The position numbers and the translations under genes were made by a program. Shown here piece after piece: positions 1 through 7,920 of a stretch of 64,000 bases of DNA. This DNA is from Pelagibius marinus. Its GTDB lineage: Bacteria > Pseudomonadota > Alphaproteobacteria > Kiloniellales > Kiloniellaceae. The notes under the pieces are model-generated. The model made no database searches and was not told the DNA's origin. It was given only the letters and a program-made list of their open reading frames with translations. The stretch's first letter is position 1. The number at the start of each line of letters is the position of its first letter. The DNA lies in assembly GCF_014925385.1 (NCBI RefSeq), contig NZ_JACSDK010000010.1:124001-188000 (forward strand), given 5' to 3'.

Positions 1-78
1 CTCTCCGAAGAGGAGGTGCAGGATACCTGGGCGAGCGGTGCGCTCGGCGATATGCCGGAGCAGGCTGCCGCCGAGTGA
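1..78 (+). CDS. C-terminal end of a CDS, possibly CaiB/BaiF-type CoA-transferase (partial)
   Basis: Only the last 25 codons are in the window; the frame runs from base 1 to a TGA at 76-78. The visible tail (LSEEEVQDTWASG, then a short acidic end) resembles the C-terminus of class III (CaiB/BaiF) acyl-CoA transferases, which often finish with a GLSEEEI...GVI-like segment. This is a weak match on a short tail. If right, the neighbouring formyltransferase, formate-THF ligase and formate dehydrogenase would make a formyl-CoA/oxalate-type transferase an attractive guess, but nothing here proves it. A strong hairpin follows the stop, so this gene probably ends its own transcript. Confidence 0.4.
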   Translation, partial: LSEEEVQDTWASGALGDMPEQAAAE

Positions 79-85
79 ATGTTAG

Positions 86-115
86 GCGTCGCGGCGAGAT
101 CAGACGCCGCGACGC
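86..115 (+). terminator. Hairpin after the partial upstream gene
   Basis: A perfect 11-bp GC-rich inverted repeat (86-96 with 105-115, arm GCGTCGCGGCG) encloses an 8-base loop, 7 bases after the stop of the partial gene. There is no T-run, so it is a terminator-like or mRNA-stabilising hairpin rather than a textbook intrinsic terminator. Confidence 0.5.
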
Positions 116-174
116 GAATCAACGCTCATCAGCAATCAAGACCATTGGTCTAAAGACATACGGGGAATACGGGG

Positions 175-1089
175 ATGCGGATAGTCGTCCACGGCCAGCA
201 GGCCTTCGGTAAAGCGGTGCTCGAGAAGCTTCTCGAGCGGGGTGAGAACGTCGTCGGTGTGTTCTGCGCGCCCGACAAGGAGGGGCGGCCGACCGACCCC
301 TTGAAGGAGTTCGCCCTGGAAAAGGGCCTGCCGCTGCACCAGCCGTCGTCATGGAAAACGCCGGAGGCCAAGGAACTGATGGCCTCCTTCGAGCCGGACC
401 TCTGCGTTATGGCCTACGTGACCCTGTTCGTGCCCCAGGACGTCGTCGACCTGCCGACCAAGGGGACCATCCAGTATCACCCCTCGCTGCTGCCGCTGCA
501 CCGCGGGCCCAGCTCGATCAACTGGCCGATCATCATGGGATCGAAGCAGACCGGCCTGACCATCTTCGAGCCCGACGAGGGCCTGGACGAGGGTCCGATC
601 ATCATGCAGAAGACGGTCGACATCGGCCCCGACGATACCCTCGGCACGCTGTACTTCAACCACCTCTTCCCCATGGGCGTGGACGCCATGTGCGAGTGCG
701 TCGACCTAGTGCGCGAGGGCAAGGTCACGAAGACGCCGCAGGACCACAGCAAGGCGACCTACGAGAGCTGGTGCCGCAAGGCCGACGCCGAGATCGATTG
801 GTCGAAGCCGGTCGACGAGGTCTACAACCTGATTCGCGGCACCAACCCGCAGCCCGGCGCCTGGACCACCTGCAACGGCAACGAGTTGAAGATCTTCGAC
901 TGCCGCAAGGTGGAGGGCACCGGCGAGCCGGGCAGCGTGCTGGCCGTCGACGGCGACAGCTTCACCGTCGCGGCGAACGGCGGCGCCATCCGGGTCGAGC
1001 GGGTGCGTCCGCACGACGACAAGAAAATTTCCGCCGGCGACTTCGCGGCGAAGGCCGGCCTTGCCGAAGGGGCAAAACTCGGCAGCTAA
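175..1089 (+). CDS. Formyltransferase-family protein, like the 10-formyl-THF hydrolase domain
   Basis: This 304-residue protein has the formyltransferase fold with HPSLLP and HRG at about 102-111, GLDEG at 137-141 and a C-terminal OB-like part ending around residue 300. Spacing and wording (VVGVF.PDK near 27-35, INW at 115-117, DDTLGTLYFN.LFP, IRG..PQPGAW) match the N-terminal hydrolase domain of 10-formyl-THF dehydrogenase (ALDH1L) better than methionyl-tRNA formyltransferase. Likely catalytic residues are His102 and Asp138; the Asn of tRNA formyltransferases is a Gln here, as it is also not conserved in ALDH1L. There is no attached aldehyde dehydrogenase domain. It lies 63 bases before fhs, so a role in releasing or moving formyl groups on THF is likely. 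The ATG at 175 follows a purine-rich stretch. Confidence 0.8.
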   Translation: MRIVVHGQQAFGKAVLEKLLERGENVVGVFCAPDKEGRPTDPLKEFALEKGLPLHQPSSWKTPEAKELMASFEPDLCVMAYVTLFVPQDVVDLPTKGTIQYHPSLLPLHRGPSSINWPIIMGSKQTGLTIFEPDEGLDEGPIIMQKTVDIGPDDTLGTLYFNHLFPMGVDAMCECVDLVREGKVTKTPQDHSKATYESWCRKADAEIDWSKPVDEVYNLIRGTNPQPGAWTTCNGNELKIFDCRKVEGTGEPGSVLAVDGDSFTVAANGGAIRVERVRPHDDKKISAGDFAAKAGLAEGAKLGS

Positions 1090-1098
1090 GCAGGGAGC

Positions 1099-1116
1099 GC
1101 CCCGGTTCGCCGGGGC
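1099..1116 (+). other. UUCG-loop hairpin between formyltransferase and fhs
   Basis: Arms GCCCCGG (1099-1105) and CCGGGGC (1110-1116) close a TTCG tetraloop, an unusually stable RNA hairpin. It sits in the 63-base gap between two genes likely to be co-transcribed, so it more probably shapes mRNA stability or partial termination than ends the transcript; there is no T-run. Confidence 0.6.
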
Positions 1117-1152
1117 AGACAGCAATCATCAGAAAACAGGCAGAATAGCGCT

Positions 1153-2826
1153 ATGTCAAAGTCCGACATCGAAATCGCCCGCGAAGCCGATATGAAGCCG
1201 ATCACCGAGATCGGCGCGAAGCTGAACATGCCGGCGGAGGCCCTGATGCAATACGGGCCGACCAAGGCGAAGGTCAGTTTCGACTACCTGGAGTCCATCA
1301 AGAAGAACAAGGACGGCAAGCTGATCCTGGTGACGGCGATCTCCCCGACGCCGGCCGGCGAGGGCAAGACCACCACGACCGTGGGGCTGGGCGACGGCCT
1401 GAACCGCATCGGCAAGAAGGCGATGATCTGCCTGCGCGAGCCTTCCTTGGGCCCCTGCTTCGGCATGAAGGGCGGCGCCGCCGGCGGCGGCTATGCCCAG
1501 GTGGTGCCAATGGAGGACATCAACCTTCACTTCACCGGCGACTTCCATGCCATTACCTCGGCCCACAACCTGCTCTCGGCTCTGATCGACAACCATATCT
1601 ACTGGGGCAACGAGCTGGGCATCGACGCGCGCCGCGTTTCCTGGCGCCGGGTGCTGGACATGAACGACCGCGCGCTGCGCGACACCATCACCTCGTTGGG
1701 CGGCGTGGCCAACGGCTTCCCGCGGCAGACCGGCTTCGACATCACCGTGGCCTCGGAGATCATGGCGATCTTCTGCCTGGCCGACGGCCTGGCCGACCTG
1801 CAGCGGCGCCTGGGCGACATCGTCATCGCCTACACCCGCGACCGCGAGCCGATCTACGCCCGCGACGTGAAGGCCGACGGCCCGATGACGGTGCTGCTGA
1901 AGGACGCCTTGATGCCGAACTTCGTGCAGACGCTGGAGAACAATCCCGCCTTCATCCACGGCGGTCCCTTCGCGAACATCGCCCACGGCTGCAACTCGGT
2001 CTCCGCCACCAAGACGGCCCTGAAGCTGGCCGACTACGTGGTCACCGAGGCCGGCTTCGGCGCCGACCTGGGCGCGGAAAAGTTCTTCGACATCAAGTGC
2101 CGCAAGGCCGGGCTCAATCCGGAGGCTGTCGTTATCGTGGCCACGGTGCGCGCCCTGAAGATGCACGGCGGCGTCGCCAAGGACGCGCTCGGCGATGAGA
2201 ACGTCGACGCCCTGAAGAAGGGCTGCGCCAACCTGGGCCGCCACATTTCAAACGTGAAGAAGTTCGGCGTGCCGGCGGTGGTCGCCATCAACCGCTTCAT
2301 CAAGGACAGCGAGGCCGAGCTGGCGGCGATCCAGGAGTTCGCCAAGAGCCAGGGCGTCGAGGCGGTGATCTGCGAGCACTGGGGCAAGGGCTCCGAAGGC
2401 ACCGAGGAACTGGCCAACAAGGTGGTCGGTCTGATCGACTCCGGTGAGGCCAAGTTCAAGCCGCTCTACGACGACAAGCTGCCGCTCTTCGAGAAGATCG
2501 ACACGATCTGCAAGGAGATCTACGGCGCCTCCGGGGCGATCGCGGACAAGAAGGTGCGCGATCAGCTCAAGCAGTGGGAAGAGGCGGGCTACGGCGAGTT
2601 GCCGGTCTGCATGGCCAAGACCCAGTACAGCTTCTCGACCGATCCGAACCTGCGCGGCGCGCCCAGCGACCATGCCGTGCCGGTGCGCGAGGTGCGCCTC
2701 TCGGCGGGCGCCGGCTTCATCGTCGCCATCTGCGGCGAGATCATGACCATGCCCGGGCTGCCGCGGGTGCCTTCGGCCAACAGTATCCGGCTCGACGATG
2801 CCGGCATGATCGAGGGCCTCTTCTAG
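1153..2826 (+). CDS. fhs: Formate--tetrahydrofolate ligase
   Basis: At 557 residues this is the normal length for Fhs, the cytoplasmic enzyme that joins formate to THF using ATP, giving 10-formyl-THF. The P-loop TPAGEGKT is at residues 66-73, followed by the family signatures [19 protein letters not shown] (about 95-113) and the [12 protein letters not shown] block near 128. The C-terminus ([11 protein letters not shown]) is intact. The protein starts at an ATG 63 bases after the formyltransferase. Together the two genes could balance the formate and 10-formyl-THF pools, and the formate dehydrogenase downstream removes excess formate. Family assignment is essentially certain. Confidence 0.97.
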   Translation: MSKSDIEIAREADMKPITEIGAKLNMPAEALMQYGPTKAKVSFDYLESIKKNKDGKLILVTAISPTPAGEGKTTTTVGLGDGLNRIGKKAMICLREPSLGPCFGMKGGAAGGGYAQVVPMEDINLHFTGDFHAITSAHNLLSALIDNHIYWGNELGIDARRVSWRRVLDMNDRALRDTITSLGGVANGFPRQTGFDITVASEIMAIFCLADGLADLQRRLGDIVIAYTRDREPIYARDVKADGPMTVLLKDALMPNFVQTLENNPAFIHGGPFANIAHGCNSVSATKTALKLADYVVTEAGFGADLGAEKFFDIKCRKAGLNPEAVVIVATVRALKMHGGVAKDALGDENVDALKKGCANLGRHISNVKKFGVPAVVAINRFIKDSEAELAAIQEFAKSQGVEAVICEHWGKGSEGTEELANKVVGLIDSGEAKFKPLYDDKLPLFEKIDTICKEIYGASGAIADKKVRDQLKQWEEAGYGELPVCMAKTQYSFSTDPNLRGAPSDHAVPVREVRLSAGAGFIVAICGEIMTMPGLPRVPSANSIRLDDAGMIEGLF

Positions 2827-2844
2827 CGGCTCGTTTTACGCCCT

Positions 2845-2884
2845 CGGCGGCCGGCAAAGGGGTAGGGACAAACCCCGGCCGCCG
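2845..2884 (+). terminator. GC hairpin after fhs
   Basis: A 10-bp perfect inverted repeat (CGGCGGCCGG at 2845-2854 with CCGGCCGCCG at 2875-2884) has a 20-base loop and lies 18 bases after the fhs stop. No T-run follows. It may terminate the fhs transcript before the stress-protein gene. Confidence 0.45.
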
Positions 2885-2943
2885 AAGGGTGCGGTTAGTA
2901 CCTGCAAGAATAAGCCGAAGCGGGCTTACAGGGAGGAAGCGGG

Positions 2944-3804
2944 ATGACATTGCGTTCGATACTGGTGCCGGTACGCGGCGACGGCAAGGGTGAGGGTGTG
3001 CTGGATCATGCCTTGAGCCTGGCCAAGCGCCACAATGCACACCTGGAAGTGCTTCACTGCCGGCCGAAGCCGGAGGACATGATCCCCTACGGCGTGCCTC
3101 TTCCCTCCAGCCTGCGCAAGAGCATCGTGGGCTCCGCCAGCAGCCTTGCTGACGAGGAAGAGGGCAAGGTCCGCAAGCTCTTCGACGACTACTGCGCCAG
3201 CCACGGCGTTCCAGAGGTCGACAACTTCCCCTGGCCCCAGGACGCGGTTTCGGCCACTTGGCGGGAGGCCACCGGCAAGCAGGCGAACGTGATCGGCCTG
3301 CGCGGGCGCCTGGTCGACCTCATTGCGGTGCCGCAGCCCGACTACGAGCAGAACCTCGGCCTCAACACCTTGCAGGCCGCGCTGCTGGAATCCGGTAAGC
3401 TGGTGCTCATGTGCCCGGCAAAGCCGGTCTCCGAGGTCGGCGCCAAGGTCGCCATCGCCTGGAACGGCAGCGGCGAAGCCTCGCGCGCCTTGACCGCCGG
3501 GTTGCCGATCCTGAAGGAGGCCGATGCGGTGGTGCTGCTGGCGTCTTCGGAGAAGGCCCAGCCGATCTCCGCGGAGGAAGCCAAGATCTATCTGGAATCC
3601 CACGGCGTGTCCTGCAGTGTGCAGGATTTCAAGCGCGGCTCCTCCTCGGTGGGGGAGGTCCTGCTTGCCGGCGCCAAGAAGGCCGGCGCCGACTGCCTGC
3701 TCATGGGGGCCTACGGCCAGAGCCGGCAGCGCGAACTCATCCTGGGCGGAGTGACGCAGTATGTTGTCGATCACGCTGACCTGCCGATCCTGCTTATGCA
3801 CTAG
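2944..3804 (+). CDS. Universal stress protein, tandem UspA domains
   Basis: The 286-residue protein has two Usp domains (about 1-150 and 155-286). The second carries the nucleotide-binding signature G-x2-G-x9-G near the end (GAYG then GG before VTQYV), while the first, starting SILVPVRGDG, lacks a clear copy, so one ATP site is likely. A purine-rich ribosome site (GGGAGGAAGCGGG) precedes the ATG at 2944. Usp proteins are small cytoplasmic stress-related nucleotide binders of poorly known biochemical role. The position between fhs and the TTT transporter may only be accidental; it is set off by a 117-base gap upstream and about 600 bases downstream. Confidence 0.9.
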   Translation: MTLRSILVPVRGDGKGEGVLDHALSLAKRHNAHLEVLHCRPKPEDMIPYGVPLPSSLRKSIVGSASSLADEEEGKVRKLFDDYCASHGVPEVDNFPWPQDAVSATWREATGKQANVIGLRGRLVDLIAVPQPDYEQNLGLNTLQAALLESGKLVLMCPAKPVSEVGAKVAIAWNGSGEASRALTAGLPILKEADAVVLLASSEKAQPISAEEAKIYLESHGVSCSVQDFKRGSSSVGEVLLAGAKKAGADCLLMGAYGQSRQRELILGGVTQYVVDHADLPILLMH

Positions 3805-4406
3805 GGATCGGGTTGTTCCCGGTTGCGCCCGGCGGTCGCCTTCGGCGGCCGTCGCGGAGGGCAGGTAATGCGGCGCCCGGGTCCACACGTCGATGTGTAT
3901 CGTCCGGCAGATGGCGTGCCGGCGCCGATGGCTTCTTCTCTATCAACCTCTGGTTTATTTTCCAGACCAAAGCCACCTCTCGCCGGTTTGTCCGAGGGGA
4001 GTTATGCTTGGTCGTGGCGCGCTGCCGGCAGCTCGGATAACGCGCATGCGAACAGGGGTAGCCGTCCAGCGGCAACGCTGCCGGCAAGAAGAGCCGAAGT
4101 AGGATGCTTAAGTCCCTGTTCAGCTTTAAGAAAAGTAACGGACGAGAATCAGGAAGATTTACGTATCGTGAAATATTGCGCTGCAATAAATCTCTCTAAT
4201 TTCTCTTTCGGCAATAAGAAGAGTGGACCTGAGGCGCGTCTCACGGTATTTTGTATACCACACACCATGGATGCCCATGACGTGCCTATGGAACGCTAAG
4301 AAGAACGAAAAGGATAAGGTTCGAGGTTCAGTTTGTACTGGGTTTTCAACCTTATGGGGAATACCCTGAAAACCTATTCAAAAAAAACCACGGGAGGTAA
4401 ATCAGC
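3805..4406. other. 602-bp intergenic region upstream of tctC
   Basis: No supportable gene is present. The first 290 bases are GC-rich like the surroundings. From about 4100 the sequence becomes clearly richer in A+T, which is typical of a promoter region. It contains a GTATAC-centred operator-like site at 4251-4260 and a good ribosome site (GGGAGG, 4391-4396) for tctC. Short open frames here lack ribosome sites and recognisable protein features. Confidence 0.6.
4251..4260. promoter_or_regulatory. GTATAC-centred operator-like palindrome upstream of the TTT transporter
   Basis: TTGTATACCA differs by one base from the perfect palindrome TGGTATACCA found upstream of the CoA-ligase gene at 7822-7831. 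Sites of this shape (GT-rich half, AC-rich half around TA) are common for GntR-family repressors. It sits about 150 bases before the tctC start, in the AT-rich part of the gap. The regulator itself is not in the window, so the assignment is inference. Confidence 0.45.
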
Positions 4407-5405
4407 ATGACAGTTACCAGAAGAGCTCTGACCGGGTGCGCGCTTGCGCTGGGCCTGAGTGTTGCGGTGTCGGGCGTTGTGACGCCGGCCCAGGCTTGGG
4501 AACCGAAAAAGCCTGTCGAGATGATCATCATGGCGGGTACTGGCGGCGGTGCTGACCAGCTTGCGCGTCTGATCCAGGGCATCATCGACCAGAATGACCT
4601 GTCTCCGCGACCGTTCATCCCGATCAACAAGCCTGGCGGTTCGGGCGCCGAGGCCCTGCGCTACCTGCAGGACAAGGCTGGTGACGATCACACCGTTCTC
4701 GTCACGCTGAACAGCTACTACACCACCCCGATCATCAACAAAGGCCTGGGTGTGGACGTGACGAAGTTCACGCCGATCGGCCTGATGGCGCTGGATACCT
4801 TCCAGCTGTGGGTGACTTCCGACTCCGGCATCAACTCGCTGGACGACTGGGTGAAGGCTGTGAAGGCGGCTGACACCTGGAATGTGGGCGGCACCGGCAA
4901 GGGCCAGGAGGACTCGATCCTCTTCGCCATGCTGCAGGCCGAGTACGGTATCAACAACATCACCTACATTCCGTTCCCGGGTGGCGGCACTGTCGCCAAG
5001 AACCTGATCGGCAAGCACATCGCCTCGACGGTCAACAACCCGTCTGAGCAGATGTCCTTCTACAAGGCGGGGCAGAGCAGGCCGCTGGTGCAGTTCACCG
5101 ACGAGCGTCTTGCGGCCTTCCCGGACGTGCCGACGGCCAAGGAGTTGGGTCACGACATCGTCTACTTCATGCAGCGTTCCTTCAATGCGCCTCCGGGCAT
5201 GTCGAAGGAAGCTCAGGAGTTCTACATCAGCCTCTTCGAGAAGGTCTTCAACTCCGACCAGTGGCAGAACTTCTGCACGGACGAAGGTCTGATGTGCGAC
5301 AACTGGGTGGCTGGTGACGATCTGGCTGAATTCCACAAGAAGCAGCTGGCGCGCCACGAGGCTCTGATCGCGAAGGTCGGTGCCAAGGCCATCACTGGCG
5401 AGTAA
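4407..5405 (+). CDS. tctC: TTT transporter periplasmic solute receptor (TctC/Bug family)
   Basis: This 332-residue protein begins with a Sec signal peptide (about 1-30, ending TPAQA before WEPKKP). The typical Bug-family body follows, with a glycine-rich GTGGGADQLAR loop near 46-56 and NKPGGSGAEALRYL near 73-86. It binds a carboxylic acid in the periplasm and hands it to TctAB. The substrate cannot be read from sequence. The next genes are tctB and tctA. A strong hairpin directly after the stop probably keeps receptor mRNA more abundant than permease mRNA. The ribosome site GGGAGG is well placed. Confidence 0.93.
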   Translation: MTVTRRALTGCALALGLSVAVSGVVTPAQAWEPKKPVEMIIMAGTGGGADQLARLIQGIIDQNDLSPRPFIPINKPGGSGAEALRYLQDKAGDDHTVLVTLNSYYTTPIINKGLGVDVTKFTPIGLMALDTFQLWVTSDSGINSLDDWVKAVKAADTWNVGGTGKGQEDSILFAMLQAEYGINNITYIPFPGGGTVAKNLIGKHIASTVNNPSEQMSFYKAGQSRPLVQFTDERLAAFPDVPTAKELGHDIVYFMQRSFNAPPGMSKEAQEFYISLFEKVFNSDQWQNFCTDEGLMCDNWVAGDDLAEFHKKQLARHEALIAKVGAKAITGE

Positions 5406-5421
5406 GCGTAGCTACGGGGAA

Positions 5422-5447
5422 GGGGGGTGATATCCGGATCACCCCCC
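5422..5447 (+). terminator. Intra-operon hairpin between tctC and tctB
   Basis: GGGGGGTGAT (5422-5431) and ATCACCCCCC (5438-5447) form a perfect 10-bp stem with a 6-base loop, 17 bases after the tctC stop. No T-run follows. Its position after the receptor gene fits an attenuator or 3-prime-end stabiliser that raises receptor expression over the membrane subunits. Confidence 0.6.
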
Positions 5448-5554
5448 GGACCCTCGCAGTGAGTTAAGAGTATGGCGGCATAGGGCCGCGTCCGGACCCA
5501 ATCTTTTACATTTTTGTTCGTTTTCGTAGCTGCGCGTTTTAAGGAGGCGCCGGT

Positions 5555-6064
5555 ATGAGGGTTCGTACTGCCGAATTGCTGGTGGCGATTGTCCTCGCCA
5601 TCATGTCCGCTGGGATCATGTGGAAGAGCACGGAGCTCAATGTCGGCTGGGTGCCGAAGAGTGGCCCCGGCGGCGGCGCCTGGCCGTTCTGGCTGGCGAC
5701 CGGCATGCTCGGGACCAGCATCTGGACGATCATCCGGTGGTTCCGCAGGGTGACGCCGCAGTCGCGCTCGGACGAGCTCTTCATGACGGCGGATACCGTG
5801 GCCATCGTCGGCCCGGTGGTGGTCGGCCTGGTGCTGTTGCTGCTGGGCACGTACTTCATCGGCATGTACATCGCGGTCTTTCTGTTCATGATCGCCTTCG
5901 TCCGCTATCTGGGCCGTCACTCCTGGCCAATGACCATGTCGCTCGCGATCGGCGCGCCAGTCGTCATGTTCTGTCTGTTCGAGTGGGCGCTGAGCACCCC
6001 TTTGCCGAAGGGCGTGTCCGCACTCGAGCCGCTCTACTACCCGCTCTATGACCTCATCTACTGA
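5555..6064 (+). CDS. tctB: TTT transporter small membrane subunit TctB
   Basis: The 169-residue hydrophobic protein has four likely membrane helices: residues about 5-24, 40-56, about 85-125 (two closely spaced) and about 130-148. It shows the TctB-type N-terminus (TAELLVAIVLAIMSAGIMWKS) and a PKSGPGGGAWPFWLA loop. It is the small integral subunit of the tricarboxylate transporter. Start ATG 5555 has a strong AAGGAGG site. It lies between tctC and tctA as in other TTT operons. Confidence 0.9.
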   Translation: MRVRTAELLVAIVLAIMSAGIMWKSTELNVGWVPKSGPGGGAWPFWLATGMLGTSIWTIIRWFRRVTPQSRSDELFMTADTVAIVGPVVVGLVLLLLGTYFIGMYIAVFLFMIAFVRYLGRHSWPMTMSLAIGAPVVMFCLFEWALSTPLPKGVSALEPLYYPLYDLIY

Positions 6065-6158
6065 CGTCTGAGACGGACCTATCGGGGGGATGCGCCGGAT
6101 CACAACTCCGGTTCGCATACACAGGGACTAAATAAGGAAACGCAGGCGGTAATCGGAC

Positions 6159-7685
6159 ATGGAAACTATCATCGAACCTCTCATGCTCGGCTTGGTCGAG
6201 GCGGTGCAGCCGATCAATCTGGCGATGATGATCGTCGGCTGTATCGTGGGCCTCTTTGTCGGTGCGATGCCGGGCCTGGGCTCCGTGAACGGCGTGGCGA
6301 TCCTGCTGCCGCTCACTTTCCTGGTGCCGCCCAACGCGGCCATCATCTTCCTGGCCGCGATCTACTACGGCGCCATGTACGGGGGCGCCATCTCGTCGAT
6401 CACTCTGGGCATACCGGGGGCGTCGACAGCCGTGGCAACGGTCTTCGACGGGAGACCCCTGGCCATGTCGGGCAAGGGGGACCAGGCACTGATGGCGGCG
6501 GCGCTCGCCTCCTTTATCGGCGGCACTGTCTCCGTCGTGCTCTTCACCCTGGCCGCTCCGCCGCTCGCCGCTTTCGCCCTGAAATTCGGCCCGCAGGAGG
6601 AGTTCGCCCTCATGGTGCTGGCCTTCGCCACCTTCGTCGGTCTGGGCGGCGACGATATCCCGAAAACCCTTTTCTCGATCTTCATCGGCCTGGTCCTGGC
6701 GACGGTCGGTTACGACATTATCTCCGGTAAGCCGCGCCTGGTGTTCTTCGACCTCGCCGCCTTTCAGCGCCAGATCAGCTTCCTGGTGCTCGCCATCGGC
6801 ATCTACGGCATCGGCGAGATCCTCTGGACCATGGAAACGAGCGGCGGCTCGATGCAGGTCAACTACGTAAAGTCGACCTTCCGCTCGATCATCGACAACA
6901 TAAAGCGGGCCAAGACCTACTTCTTCACCGCGATATGGAGCGGCGTGCTGGGTTACATCGTCGGCATTCTGCCGGCGGCCGGCGCCACCCCTGGCTCGCT
7001 GATGGCCTACGGCCTGGCGAAGACCTTCTCCAAGGACCCCGAGTCCTTCGGCAAGGGTAATGTCACCGGCGTCGCGGCGCCGGAATCGGCCAACAACGCA
7101 GCTTCCACAGGTTCCATGCTGCCGATGCTGACGCTCGGCATTCCGGGTTCGCCGACCACGGCGATCCTGCTGGGCGGCATGATCATCTGGGGCCTGCGTC
7201 CGGGGCCGCTGCTCTTCGTCGAGCATCCGGATTTCGTCTGGGGCCTGATCGGCTCGCTCTACATGGCGAACATCTTCACGGTGATTATCAACGTCGCCTT
7301 CATTCCGGTCTTCGTGAAGGTGCTGGTGATGCCCTTCACCATCCTGGCGCCAATCATTTTCGTGCTTTGCCTCGTCGGCGGCTATTCCCCGAATGCGCTG
7401 CTGTCGGATGTCTGGCTGATGGTGATCTTCGGCGTCGCCGGCTACATCCTGCGCAAGCTGGACTATCCCGTGGCGCCGGCGGTGCTGGCCATCGTGCTCG
7501 GCACCCTGGCGGAACGCTCGCTGCGGCAGTCGCTGCTGTCCTCTCAGGGCGATCCCATGACCTTCGTCGAACGGCCCATCTCCGGCATTATCCTGTTGTG
7601 CGCCGTCGGCTTGGTCCTGGTGCCGGTTATCCGGAAGTTCATGCCCAAGAAGGAGGCCGCTACGGCCGGGGCGTCGGAAGGCTGA
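6159..7685 (+). CDS. tctA: TTT transporter large membrane subunit TctA
   Basis: The protein has 508 residues, the usual TctA length, with about ten to twelve membrane segments. Both family signatures are seen: GAMPGLGSVNGVAILLPL near 34-51 and, in the second half, GILPAAGATPGSLMAYG, ESANNAASTGSMLPMLTLGIPGSP. It is the Na+- or H+-coupled permease subunit that takes up the acid delivered by TctC. A GC hairpin follows at 7695-7722, probably ending the tctCBA transcript. Confidence 0.95.
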   Translation: METIIEPLMLGLVEAVQPINLAMMIVGCIVGLFVGAMPGLGSVNGVAILLPLTFLVPPNAAIIFLAAIYYGAMYGGAISSITLGIPGASTAVATVFDGRPLAMSGKGDQALMAAALASFIGGTVSVVLFTLAAPPLAAFALKFGPQEEFALMVLAFATFVGLGGDDIPKTLFSIFIGLVLATVGYDIISGKPRLVFFDLAAFQRQISFLVLAIGIYGIGEILWTMETSGGSMQVNYVKSTFRSIIDNIKRAKTYFFTAIWSGVLGYIVGILPAAGATPGSLMAYGLAKTFSKDPESFGKGNVTGVAAPESANNAASTGSMLPMLTLGIPGSPTTAILLGGMIIWGLRPGPLLFVEHPDFVWGLIGSLYMANIFTVIINVAFIPVFVKVLVMPFTILAPIIFVLCLVGGYSPNALLSDVWLMVIFGVAGYILRKLDYPVAPAVLAIVLGTLAERSLRQSLLSSQGDPMTFVERPISGIILLCAVGLVLVPVIRKFMPKKEAATAGASEG

Positions 7686-7694
7686 CACGGAAGG

Positions 7695-7722
7695 GGCGGG
7701 CCCGCGGCAGCTCGGGCCCGCC
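7695..7722 (+). terminator. Hairpin after tctA
   Basis: GGCGGGCCCG (7695-7704) and CGGGCCCGCC (7713-7722) form a perfect 10-bp stem with an 8-base loop, 9 bases after the tctA stop. There is no T-run. It separates the transporter genes from the CoA-ligase and formate dehydrogenase genes. Confidence 0.55.
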
Positions 7723-7803
7723 TCCGCCGAAGGCCTTATGGTCCCTGGCTTTGCCGATAGGGTATCCATGGGGCTTGAGCAGCGTCTGAGAGGAGAAAAA
7801 CGA

Positions 7804-7831
7804 TTGCTGAGGCGTGGTCTCTGGTATACCA
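7804..7831 (+). promoter_or_regulatory. Candidate promoter with TGGTATACCA operator upstream of the CoA ligase
   Basis: TGGTATACCA at 7822-7831 is a perfect 10-base palindrome and nearly repeats the site at 4251-4260. A possible -35 (TTGCTG, 7804-7809) and -10 (TATACC, 7825-7830) overlap it, with a short 15-base spacer, so a protein bound here could block transcription. The promoter reading is tentative. The palindrome itself is certain. It lies about 90 bases before the ligase start. Confidence 0.45.
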
Positions 7832-7920
7832 TATGCCACAGAGCTGAACCTCAGACCCCGTGAGAGAACGCTGTCTTAGTCATTGATTTAGCTTCCAAGG
7901 ATGATGAGGCGGGCGGATCC

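Noticed and set aside
139-157. Small palindromes AGACCA-T-TGGTCT and GTCT-AA-AGAC just before the formyltransferase.
   Set aside because: The arms are only four to six bases and the two overlap each other; could be an operator but is not distinguishable from chance.
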